Of a stretch of 6,330 bases of DNA, positions 1-6,140 are shown piece by piece (the stretch's first letter is position 1; each line of letters begins with the position of its first letter). Made by a program: the position numbers and the translations under genes. Origin of the DNA: Chlamydiota bacterium (GTDB lineage: Bacteria; Chlamydiota; Chlamydiia; Chlamydiales; Criblamydiaceae); NCBI GenBank assembly GCA_021772365.1, contig JAJFMC010000340.1, forward strand, positions 1 to 6,330, given 5' to 3'. The notes below the pieces were generated by a model that saw nothing but the letters and a program-made list of their open reading frames with translations, made no database searches and had not been told where the DNA came from.

Positions 1-614
1 TAACGCAAGCAGTCTTCTCTTTAAGAGGTAAGCCACTTAACGTTTTCGGTATGAAAATGGATCAGCTCTACAAAAACGAAGAGATGTATAACGTGATGAG
101 CGCCCTCAATATTGAAGATGATATTGACAACCTCCGCTACAACAAGGTCATCCTCGCTACCGATGCCGACGTCGATGGAATGCATATCAGAAACTTGCTG
201 ATCACTTTTTTTCTGACGTATTTCGAGGGGCTCGTCCTCAATGGACACCTTTATGCTCTTGAAACCCCTCTTTTTAAAGTGCGTAACAAGAAAAAGACAT
301 TGTACTGCTACAGTGAGGAAGAGCGTGACGCTGCCATGGAAGAGTTGAAAAAAGGGGTAGAGGTCACTCGTTTCAAAGGGTTAGGAGAGATTTCTCCAAA
401 CGAATTCAAACAATTTATCGGTGAAAATATCCGCCTCATTCGTGTCGCCGTAGGCTCATTTTCCGATATCAAACCTACCCTACAGTTCTATATGGGAAAA
501 AATACTCCGGAACGGAAAAAATTTATTATGGAAAACCTGATCAACGAGGATGAGGAAGCTCAACGCAAAATCGCCGAGTTGCATGCAGAAGAGTTAGATA
601 CAGAAGAAGTATAA
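1..614 (+). CDS. parE: DNA topoisomerase IV subunit B (ParE/GyrB-type), C-terminal part, 5' end outside window
   Basis: ATPase/TOPRIM subunit of a type IIA topoisomerase, which with the A subunit passes one DNA duplex through another using ATP. Only the last 203 residues are visible; the reading frame is open from base 3 and the gene begins upstream of the window. Visible residues 2-16 (QAVFSLRGKPLNVFG) match the conserved start of the TOPRIM region. DADVDG at visible residues 54-59 is the Mg2+-binding acidic motif. RFKGLGEI at 123-130 and MGKNTPER at 164-171 are the conserved C-terminal GyrB/ParE motifs. The protein lacks the roughly 170-residue insertion seen in enterobacterial GyrB. The tail (about 180-203) is Glu-rich. 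It ends one base before parC, so the two are surely co-transcribed. The MGKNTPER variant resembles Bacteroidetes/Chlamydiae ParE. In Chlamydia such a second copy is often called gyrB_2, so the ParE rather than GyrB name is the softer part of the call. Confidence 0.93.
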   Translation, partial: TQAVFSLRGKPLNVFGMKMDQLYKNEEMYNVMSALNIEDDIDNLRYNKVILATDADVDGMHIRNLLITFFLTYFEGLVLNGHLYALETPLFKVRNKKKTLYCYSEEERDAAMEELKKGVEVTRFKGLGEISPNEFKQFIGENIRLIRVAVGSFSDIKPTLQFYMGKNTPERKKFIMENLINEDEEAQRKIAELHAEELDTEEV

Positions 615-615
615 T

Positions 616-2538
616 ATGGAAGATTTAAAACATTTCATGAAAGATAATTACTTGAAGTACGCTTCATACGTAATTCTCGACAGGGCAATTCCAAATATTA
701 TCGACGGCCTTAAGCCGGTGCAGAGACGTATCCTATTTACGTTATTTAGAATGCATGACGGTAAGCTCCATAAAGTCGCTAACGTCGCAGGACAAACCAT
801 GGCTTTTCATCCCCATGGTGACGCTCCGATTACTGATGCACTGGTGAACCTCGCCAATAAAGACTTCCTTCTCGACAAACAGGGGAATTTTGGAAATATC
901 TACACCGGTGACCCTGCTGCCGCTTCTCGGTATATCGAAACGCGTCTTTCTGCTTTAGCAATAGAGACGATGTTCAATCCAGACCTCACAGAAATGATCG
1001 CCTCCTATGATGGCCGTGCTCAGGAGCCTGTCTACCTTCCTGCCAAAGTGCCAATGCTGCTGATGCAGGGAGCTGAAGGTATCGCCGTGGGAATGTCGAC
1101 ACGTATCCTACCTCATAATTTCATCGAACTACTAGAAGCGCAGATCAATATCCTAGAGGGCAACGAATACATTTTATACCCAGATTTCCCGACCGGCGGC
1201 ATCATGGATGCATCGGAATATTGTAAGGGAAAAGGAAGGGTCAAGCTGCGGGCAAAACTTGATATCGTTGACACAAAGACGATAGTCATACGTGAGATTC
1301 CTCATGGCACAACGACGGAGTCGCTAATTCGTTCTGTTGATGAGGCGGCGAAGCGTGGAAAAATTAAAATTGAATCTATCAGCGATTATACTGCTGATAA
1401 GGTAGAGATAGAAATCAAGCTCCCTCGTGGACAGTACGCTAGTGAGCTGCAGGAAGCTTTATACGGCTATACCGATTGTGAGGTGTCCCTCAATTCCAAC
1501 ATCGTCGTAATCGTCGACAACCTGCCTCATGAGATGACGGTCAACGAAATTCTCGAAGAGAATACAACTCTTCTCAGGGAATTCCTTCAGTGGGAACTTG
1601 AAATTGAGCTGGATCGCTTACAAGAGAAAATCTTTCAGAAAACCTTAGAGCAGATTTTTATCGAAAATCGCCTCTACAAAAAACTGGAGACGATCAAGTC
1701 GTACGACAAGATCCACGAAACCGTCGCAGCAAGCTTGAAGCCTTTCCATAAAGAGCTTCTTAGAGTGCCGACACATGAAGATCGCGAGCGACTGCTAAAC
1801 ATACCTATTCGCAGAATTTCCCGATTTGACCTCAGTAAAAATGAGGAAGAGATCGCTACCCTGGGAGTACGGCATGGTGAGGTGGAGAAAAGTCTGAAAA
1901 ACATGAAACGTTTCACGATCAACTACATCAAAGGCCTCATCAAGAAATACAAAAAAGAGTTCCCGCGTAGGACACAAACTCAAGAAATTGAGCAAGTAGA
2001 CATGCGTGCCATCGCAACTAAGGCTGTAAAAGTCGGGTTCGATCCAAAAAGTGGCTTTGTTGGGACGAAAGTGAAAAGCGAAACGGACTTCGAATGCACA
2101 AACTTCGATAAGCTCCTTCTCCTTTTCAAAGGTGGAACGTACAAGGTGATGAATATCCCTGATAAATACTATGCCCACCAGAATGGGAAGAAGGTTATTT
2201 ATGCAGGTATTGCCGATAAGGAAACAGTCTTTAATGTCGTTTATATGGACGACAAGACAAACTACTGCTACGCAAAACGCTTCATTGTGAAATCGTTCCT
2301 TCTCGACAAAGAGTACTCATTTATGGAGTCGGGGATGAGTTTACAGTACCTATCCACTGAGCCGACGTGTACTCTGGAGGTTGTCTTTATCCCGAAACCA
2401 AAGCAGAAAATCGCCAAAATTCTCTATGAAATGGATCATGTCCTTGTCAAAGGGGTTTCTGCTAAAGGAATACGCGTGGCTAATAGACAAGTGAAAAAGA
2501 TTAAAGCCGTCAAAAGACAAAGCTCTGCTACAGTATGA
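616..2538 (+). CDS. parC: DNA topoisomerase IV subunit A (ParC/GyrA-type)
   Basis: DNA breakage-reunion subunit, 640 residues. The N-terminus carries ASYVILDRAIP (16-26) and GLKPVQRRIL (31-40). HPHGD is at 65-69. The catalytic Arg-Tyr pair lies in AAASRYIETRL, with Tyr106 the predicted active-site residue that forms the 5'-phosphotyrosyl link. DFPTGGIM (190-197) is the conserved tower/winged-helix junction. A charged helical coiled-coil region spans about 310-450. The remainder (about 465-640) resembles a shortened C-terminal beta domain and has no GyrA box (QRRGGKG), which argues for ParC rather than GyrA. HKVANVAGQTM before HPHGD is close to the Bacteroidetes-type ParC pattern. Length is well below enterobacterial ParC (about 750) and Bacteroidetes ParC (about 900). 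The start ATG lies one base after the parE stop and lacks a strong Shine-Dalgarno, which suggests translational coupling. Chlamydial counterparts are often labelled gyrA_2. Confidence 0.93.
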   Translation: MEDLKHFMKDNYLKYASYVILDRAIPNIIDGLKPVQRRILFTLFRMHDGKLHKVANVAGQTMAFHPHGDAPITDALVNLANKDFLLDKQGNFGNIYTGDPAAASRYIETRLSALAIETMFNPDLTEMIASYDGRAQEPVYLPAKVPMLLMQGAEGIAVGMSTRILPHNFIELLEAQINILEGNEYILYPDFPTGGIMDASEYCKGKGRVKLRAKLDIVDTKTIVIREIPHGTTTESLIRSVDEAAKRGKIKIESISDYTADKVEIEIKLPRGQYASELQEALYGYTDCEVSLNSNIVVIVDNLPHEMTVNEILEENTTLLREFLQWELEIELDRLQEKIFQKTLEQIFIENRLYKKLETIKSYDKIHETVAASLKPFHKELLRVPTHEDRERLLNIPIRRISRFDLSKNEEEIATLGVRHGEVEKSLKNMKRFTINYIKGLIKKYKKEFPRRTQTQEIEQVDMRAIATKAVKVGFDPKSGFVGTKVKSETDFECTNFDKLLLLFKGGTYKVMNIPDKYYAHQNGKKVIYAGIADKETVFNVVYMDDKTNYCYAKRFIVKSFLLDKEYSFMESGMSLQYLSTEPTCTLEVVFIPKPKQKIAKILYEMDHVLVKGVSAKGIRVANRQVKKIKAVKRQSSATV

Positions 2539-3155
2539 TCGTTACGTGTAACCCTCATCCGGAAAAAAGTGGGGTTTTGATCGTTTCTCTCGACGAAGAC
2601 CCTGTTCGCGAGGTCTCGAGTACCATCTTCGGAAAGAAACCTTCACTGCCGAAAGAGGTGGATTCAATGGAAGCGCTCAACGAAATCATGCAAATCATAG
2701 AACTCAAAGGCGCAAAACGCTATATCCTCAACAGGTTGTCGCAAAGAAGTTACCACTCCATTGAAATGACTAACATGCTACGAAAAAAACACGTTTCTGA
2801 TGATTCCATCGAAAAAGTTATTGGCGATTGCGAACGGTATGGGTATGTTAACGATAAAGAATGGCTCGTTCATTACGTTCGTAGTGAGCGTGAAAAAAAA
2901 CGTGGTCCACAGTGGATTGAAGGTAAGCTGAGACAGAAAGGAATTTCTTTAGAAGATATCCGTCTAGCTTTAGAAGAAACTAATGACGAAGAAGAGATGC
3001 GTGAGCAAATTTTTCGTTTGATCAGAACGCGGTATCGTACTCGTAATCTTCTTGACTATCGCGAGCGTGAAAAGACCATCGGTGCGATTATTCGAAGAGG
3101 TTATGATGTCAACATGGTACGCGAGATCATCCGTATTTGTTCCCAAATGCATTAA
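2535..3155 (+). CDS. recX: RecX family regulatory protein
   Basis: RecX binds RecA filaments and limits (sometimes tunes) recombinase activity; it acts in the cytoplasm on DNA-bound RecA. The 206-residue protein has the all-helical RecX pattern. Residues 60-98 (AKRYILNRLSQRSYHSIEM...) form the first three-helix repeat. Residues 100-147 contain YGYVNDKEW and KKRGPQWIEGKLRQKGIS, the family hallmark (KRGP followed by LRQKG). Residues 155-202 form a third repeat. An N-terminal extension (1-45), with VSLDEDP at 17-23, resembles the short beta domain before RecX in Bacillus-type proteins. The ATG overlaps the parC stop in ATGA with no Shine-Dalgarno, so translation is probably coupled. An internal in-frame ATG at 2667 is preceded by AAAGAGG (2652-2658) at 8-base spacing and would give a 162-residue form, near the E. 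coli length; I prefer the upstream start because of the N-terminal similarity. Linkage to a topoisomerase operon rather than recA is notable. Confidence 0.88.
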   Translation: MIVTCNPHPEKSGVLIVSLDEDPVREVSSTIFGKKPSLPKEVDSMEALNEIMQIIELKGAKRYILNRLSQRSYHSIEMTNMLRKKHVSDDSIEKVIGDCERYGYVNDKEWLVHYVRSEREKKRGPQWIEGKLRQKGISLEDIRLALEETNDEEEMREQIFRLIRTRYRTRNLLDYREREKTIGAIIRRGYDVNMVREIIRICSQMH

Positions 3156-3164
3156 TGCACTTTT

Positions 3165-3322
3165 GAGGGAATTGCAAAAATATTTGGGCTGTTTTCTAGG
3201 CCTTTTTCCGCCTAGCTTCGGGCTCGTTCTTGCAAACAACGCATGGTTGGCTACGAACTCCGCCCCTTGCGAGTCATAAAAAAATTCTAGAAAATACCTT
3301 CAACTATTTTTGCAATTCCCTC
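3165..3322. repeat. 158-bp inverted-repeat (MITE-like) element between recX and the TPR gene
   Basis: The ends are a perfect 18-bp inverted repeat: gagggaattgcaaaaata at 3165-3182 and its complement at 3305-3322. A second nested pair, ttttctag (3192-3199) and ctagaaaa (3287-3294), lies nearly in register, so the arms can pair over about 35 bp. Internal hairpins include ctaggc (3196-3201)/gcctag (3210-3215). TTTT directly abuts both sides (3161-3164 and 3323-3326), which is consistent with a 4-bp target duplication, although T-runs are weak evidence. There is no internal gene. The element starts 9 bases after the recX stop. Because its right arm is followed by T6, the folded transcript could also serve as a terminator for the parE-parC-recX operon. 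It shares its arms with the 44-bp palindrome after the TPR gene. Confidence 0.8.
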
Positions 3323-3329
3323 TTTTTTC

Positions 3330-3358
3330 TTGCCTAAAGTTCTCATCTTTTCTAGTAT
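3330..3358 (+). promoter_or_regulatory. Probable sigma70-type promoter of the TPR gene
   Basis: TTGCCT (3330-3335) is followed after 17 bp by TAGTAT (3353-3358), each a 4/6 match to the -35 and -10 consensus. It would start transcription near 3365 and leave a leader of roughly 35-40 bases before the ATG at 3402. It begins just 8 bases outside the inverted-repeat element, so the TPR gene looks like its own transcription unit. The pair was found by eye and is moderate in strength. Confidence 0.4.
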
Positions 3359-3389
3359 CCACTCTTAAACTTTTCATGCCATGTGCATA

Positions 3390-3396
3390 AAGGAGG
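3390..3396 (+). promoter_or_regulatory. Strong ribosome binding site that decides the TPR gene start
   Basis: AAGGAGG is a full Shine-Dalgarno sequence 5 bases before the ATG at 3402. It lies inside the open frame that begins with the earlier ATG at 3381. That earlier ATG would place the site within coding sequence and itself lacks one, so initiation at 3402 is much the better choice. Confidence 0.85.
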
Positions 3397-3401
3397 AACT
3401 C

Positions 3402-4934
3402 ATGACAATTGACTCGACTACATCAAAACCCCACTCTCTAGATGGGAGTATTAAAAGTTTAGAGGTGTCCGTGAAAAATAAGCCAGATGTTGCAAAGTTC
3501 CATGCTGCATTAGGTGTATTGTACATGAGACGTAATGACCAAGAGCAAAATGATATAACACAGGCTCTACAATGCTTCAGAAAAGCTATAGAAATTGCTC
3601 CGGAACACAAAGACTCAGTCCTTGCCTATACAAACAGAGGGAAGTTCTATCGCATACAACTGCTTTATGAAAAGGCGTTGGAAGACCTTAATAAAGCAAA
3701 AGGATTTTTTGGGCAAATATCCAAGCAACAACAGGTTAATATCGAATCAGAAATTAACCTCGTACAACAGGCTATGAAACAAAGAAAGCTACAACCCTCT
3801 TCCACAACAACGGTAATTCCTCACCTAAGATCAGGAGGCGCCAACGAGCAGATTACTATTCCAGATATCAATTTCTATGAGAAACTGAGAGATGACCAAA
3901 GCCTCAAAAATGTTGCTCCTAATACAACACTTTTCTTTTCTCAGTTGCTTATGTTCTTGAACAAAAAAATGGATTCGCAGGTCCATGCTATGCCAAATAG
4001 TGGCTCGGAACTCTATTGGAAGGCGTTCGCCCTTTGTTCAAAGGCAATCAATCAAGAGAAAGAGTTTGGCATGACGAGTTTTATTCGTGGCCTTTACTTC
4101 CAAGCAAAAGAAACGTTTGAGCAGCTGCTTTCTAATTACCGTACTGCAAAAAAATCACCGCCATCAATGATCCATTATGTAGCGGCTACAATCTATTTTA
4201 AGCTGGATTCTCTCGAAAAATCTTTAGAACAGGCAACTTATGCTATCGAAGGTAACCCTGATGGAGATGCAACGTACTACCGTTTCCGCGCTTTGCTTAA
4301 CGAACAACTCAGAAATATGGATGATGCAGAAGCTGATGAACAAGTGGCATTAAAAATAGACCCCAACCCTCCCTATTACTCTATGGTTCTGTCTGCCTAT
4401 AATGAAGTCAGCCACTGCATTGAGTTTTATGACCAAGTGATTCTTGACGATACTAACTATTACATACCGGACTCTATCTACGAATCCCTTGCTGATATGG
4501 GCGTTAATTTGATACCCAAAAGAGGAAAAGACTTAGACTCCATCGAAGTCCTATATGCTAAGAGAGCAATGCTTAATGCAATTCTAGGTAGAATAGAACC
4601 TGAGAAATTACCTAAGTCTATCGAGGATGCAGGTATCGCTCTGAGTAAACTATCTCAAAAAGATCCTACGTATCTAAAGGTGCTTGTTGGAAGAGCGCAA
4701 GTTCACTATCACATGAATAATTACGGAGATGCACTTCAGGATTTGAATGTCGTCATTAAGATGGCTCCCAAACACCTTGACTCCCTTGTTCAACGTGCAC
4801 AGGTCTATTGCAAAATGGAAAATTACAAAGCGGCACTCAAAGATCTCGAACTTGCTAGCTCGCTAAATCCTGATGACTCGGAGGGGCTTGCCAAGATGAT
4901 ATTATTTGTCAAAACCAGCATAGAGAAAAAATAA
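3402..4934 (+). CDS. Tetratricopeptide repeat (TPR) protein of unknown function
   Basis: A 510-residue protein with several TPR-like helix pairs, which normally form a superhelical surface for binding partner proteins. The clearest units are residues 424-456 (VLVGRAQVHYHMNNYGDALQDL...) and 459-491 (LVQRAQVYCKMENYKAALKDL...NPDD), a tandem C-terminal pair. Others are at about 31-70 (ALGVLYMRRND...ALQCFRKAIEIAP), 75-105, 256-286 and 290-322. Residues 130-200 are a less regular linker rich in Ser/Thr and Asn. No signal peptide, membrane segment or enzymatic motif is visible, so a cytoplasmic scaffold, chaperone-like or secreted effector role is possible but unproven. The start is chosen from AAGGAGG at 3390-3396. 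The gene has its own promoter and is flanked by repeat elements on both sides. No specific family name can be given. Confidence 0.9.
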   Translation: MTIDSTTSKPHSLDGSIKSLEVSVKNKPDVAKFHAALGVLYMRRNDQEQNDITQALQCFRKAIEIAPEHKDSVLAYTNRGKFYRIQLLYEKALEDLNKAKGFFGQISKQQQVNIESEINLVQQAMKQRKLQPSSTTTVIPHLRSGGANEQITIPDINFYEKLRDDQSLKNVAPNTTLFFSQLLMFLNKKMDSQVHAMPNSGSELYWKAFALCSKAINQEKEFGMTSFIRGLYFQAKETFEQLLSNYRTAKKSPPSMIHYVAATIYFKLDSLEKSLEQATYAIEGNPDGDATYYRFRALLNEQLRNMDDAEADEQVALKIDPNPPYYSMVLSAYNEVSHCIEFYDQVILDDTNYYIPDSIYESLADMGVNLIPKRGKDLDSIEVLYAKRAMLNAILGRIEPEKLPKSIEDAGIALSKLSQKDPTYLKVLVGRAQVHYHMNNYGDALQDLNVVIKMAPKHLDSLVQRAQVYCKMENYKAALKDLELASSLNPDDSEGLAKMILFVKTSIEKK

Positions 4935-4948
4935 GGTGATAAGTAGAA

Positions 4949-4992
4949 GAGGGAATTGCAAAAACAGTTTCAACTTTTTTTGTAATTACCTC
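4949..4992. repeat. 44-bp near-perfect palindrome, short form of the GAGGGAATTGC repeat
   Basis: The arm gagggaattgcaaaaa (4949-4964) is identical to the first 16 bases of the arm of the element at 3165. It pairs with 4977-4992 across one mismatch and one G-T position. Pairing continues inward (agtt with aact), leaving almost no loop. The centre reads cagtttcaac. AGAA directly abuts both sides (4945-4948 and 4993-4996), again compatible with a 4-bp target duplication. It lies 15 bases after the TPR stop codon. No T-run follows it, so it is not a standard intrinsic terminator on the plus strand, though the hairpin could stabilise the mRNA 3' end. Confidence 0.78.
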
Positions 4993-5033
4993 AGAAAATT
5001 TAATTAAATAGGAGGTTCTCCGATATCGCCTAT

Positions 5034-5154
5034 GACCCCGATTGCCACCCCAAACCGCAGCTAAAAGCAGTTTCAACTATTTGTCGTTTGCTACTTATTT
5101 CTTTTTCTTCGTTTTCAGTACGTTTACGACAAGTTTGGGGTAGCAATCAGGGTC
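5034..5154. repeat. 121-bp element with 22-bp imperfect terminal inverted repeats
   Basis: The left end (5034-5055, beginning gaccccgattgcc) and right end (5133-5154, ending caatcagggtc) are inverted copies matching at 20 of 22 positions. Both differences become G-U pairs in a minus-strand transcript. A nested pair ttgtcgt (5081-5087)/acgacaa (5126-5132) abuts the right arm. TAT flanks both sides (5031-5033, 5155-5157), a possible 3-bp target duplication. The loop contains gcagtttcaactattt, the core of the other repeat family. It is non-coding and lies between convergent genes. It could be a MITE, a solo transposon remnant, or a bidirectional transcription stop. Confidence 0.7.
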
Positions 5155-5168
5155 TATGCCCCGTTGGG

Positions 5169-5188
5169 AAATAGGCAGTTACCTATTT
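5169..5188 (-). terminator. Possible weak terminator hairpin of the membrane-protein gene
   Basis: aaatagg (5169-5175) and cctattt (5182-5188) form a 7-bp stem with a 6-base loop, immediately after the TGA of the minus-strand gene. The stem is AT-rich and only three T residues end it on the minus strand, so it is a weak candidate. The larger inverted repeat at 5034-5154, further downstream of the same gene, may do the job instead. Confidence 0.3.
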
Positions 5189-5189
5189 A

Positions 5190-5633
5190 TCAGTTGAGGT
5201 TAATGGCGAAAACCGTACGTTTATTGATTTCGTTACCGACAGCGCCAAGAACAATAAGTCCACCAAATGCGATATTGGCATCCCTAAACTGATGCGCCAC
5301 CCAGGGGGAGATGACTGCACCAAAGAGACTTATCCAGAAGTGATTAAACTTCTCAAGGAATTTTACTCCACAGGTTGAAAGAAGCGATGTTTCATCACCC
5401 CAAGTCAGGATGGTGGGAATGAGACCGAATATGCAACCTAATAAATATAAGGGTATTGTTACGATGTTAACGATTACGTCTGCAATGTAAGGTACTCTCG
5501 CACAAAACGATAGCCCCCATGATTTGAGGTACTCTTTATTTTTACCGAGCTCAATAGACTCTTTTTCGAGATTATTGGCCGTATCATAGAAATAGTTGTC
5601 GTAATTTTGATTTAGTGTATCGCAAAGTCCCAT
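5190..5633 (-). CDS. Small multi-pass membrane protein of unknown function
   Basis: A 147-residue protein. The N-terminal 45 residues are polar and rich in Asn, Tyr, Glu and Lys, with no signal peptide. A long hydrophobic stretch at about 48-78 (centred on VIVNIVTIPLYLLGCIFGLIP) is broken by Pro61 and is long enough for one or two close-set membrane passes. A second stretch lies at about 97-113 (FNHFWISLFGAVISPW) and a third at 120-134 (NIAFGGLIVLGAVG). The bilobed hydrophobic region recalls chlamydial inclusion-membrane (Inc) proteins, but that is only a resemblance in layout. The ATG at 5633 is preceded on the minus strand by AAAAAAGGG with a 7-base gap, a fair ribosome binding site. I saw no convincing -35/-10 pair upstream. 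It is divergent from the next small gene and convergent with the TPR gene. I do not recognise the family with certainty. Confidence 0.8.
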   Translation of the reverse strand: MGLCDTLNQNYDNYFYDTANNLEKESIELGKNKEYLKSWGLSFCARVPYIADVIVNIVTIPLYLLGCIFGLIPTILTWGDETSLLSTCGVKFLEKFNHFWISLFGAVISPWVAHQFRDANIAFGGLIVLGAVGNEINKRTVFAINLN

Positions 5634-5763
5634 ATAAAAACCCTTTTTTGTTTCATATTTATTTGTTAGGCAAGAACATAGGGTAGTGATATTAAGAAAA
5701 TATAAAGATCAAAAATTTAGATTCCTCAAACCTTAACATTTTGTAAGTTAAAACTTTGCAATG

Positions 5764-5793
5764 TTGATAAATAATTACTAAATATGGTAAAAT
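5764..5793 (+). promoter_or_regulatory. Good sigma70-type promoter for the 91-residue protein gene
   Basis: TTGATA (5764-5769) and TAAAAT (5788-5793) are each a 5/6 consensus match, separated by 18 bp in very AT-rich DNA. Transcription would start near 5800, giving a leader of about 40 bases to the ATG at 5839. A weaker overlapping pair, TTGCAA (5756-5761) with TAAATA (5779-5784), also exists. The rest of the 5634-5838 gap is AT-rich with no gene and must hold the promoter of the divergent membrane-protein gene, which I could not pin down. Confidence 0.6.
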
Positions 5794-5838
5794 GAATATA
5801 GGAATAGAAAACTACATCAACATGTAGAGGTATGTACA

Positions 5839-6114
5839 ATGAGTACAGAAGAAACAGCAGCTGCTCAGGCAGCCCAACAGGTTGCTCCCACTCCCGAAAA
5901 TGTCACAACAGAGGCTGCTAAGCCTTCTAGTGGCCCAGATGGCGAAGTGTCACCCACTACCGCGTTTAAAACCCTGGATGAGTTTAGGAATAAAGCACCG
6001 GAAATCTACAACAAATTTATGGAATCTATCCAACAATCGATTATTGATGATTTTAAGCGTCGTAGCAAGCGTATGATCGAAGCAATGAAAAAAATGCGAA
6101 AAGGCCAGTCATAA
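5839..6114 (+). CDS. Small charged protein of unknown function, disordered N-terminus and basic helical C-terminus
   Basis: A 91-residue protein. Residues 1-42 are Ala/Thr/Pro/Glu-rich and surely disordered. Residues 45-88 (LDEFRNKAPEIYNKFM ... RRSKRMIEAMKKMRK) are predicted to be helical, acidic-to-neutral at first and strongly basic at the end, with a KAPEIYNKFMESI segment. No signal peptide, Cys or membrane segment is present. The start ATG has AGAGG (5826-5830) 8 bases upstream and a good promoter at 5764-5793, which supports it as a real, well-expressed gene. The layout suits a small secreted or nucleic-acid-associated protein, but that is speculation. The shape recalls small proteins of environmental chlamydiae with a KAPxVY-type segment, a memory-based resemblance I cannot check. 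An alternative frame at 5882-6076 is a shadow of this gene. Confidence 0.82.
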   Translation: MSTEETAAAQAAQQVAPTPENVTTEAAKPSSGPDGEVSPTTAFKTLDEFRNKAPEIYNKFMESIQQSIIDDFKRRSKRMIEAMKKMRKGQS

Positions 6115-6140
6115 TTTGTTGGAATAAAATTTTTGATTCG

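Noticed and set aside
1674..1922. 82-codon minus-strand open frame inside parC
   Set aside because: It is antisense to conserved coiled-coil coding sequence and is Ser/Arg-rich like a shadow frame.
1795..2178. 127-codon open frame on the minus strand inside parC
   Set aside because: It is fully antisense to a strongly conserved gene, and its composition (Phe/Arg/Leu-rich) is typical of a shadow frame.
2970..3239. 89-codon minus-strand open frame over the recX 3' end
   Set aside because: It is antisense to recX and begins inside the repeat element; shadow frame.
3052..3279. 75-codon plus-strand open frame overlapping the recX end and the repeat element
   Set aside because: It overlaps recX out of frame and runs through the inverted repeat; no ribosome binding site or recognisable protein.
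4949..4992. Palindrome as an intrinsic terminator of the TPR gene
   Set aside because: No T tract follows the stem; the T run is inside the right arm. Identity of the arm with the element at 3165 favours a dispersed repeat.
3165..5154. CRISPR-like array from the repeated motifs
   Set aside because: Copies are few, irregularly spaced by hundreds to thousands of bases, differ in length and have genes between them; no cas genes.
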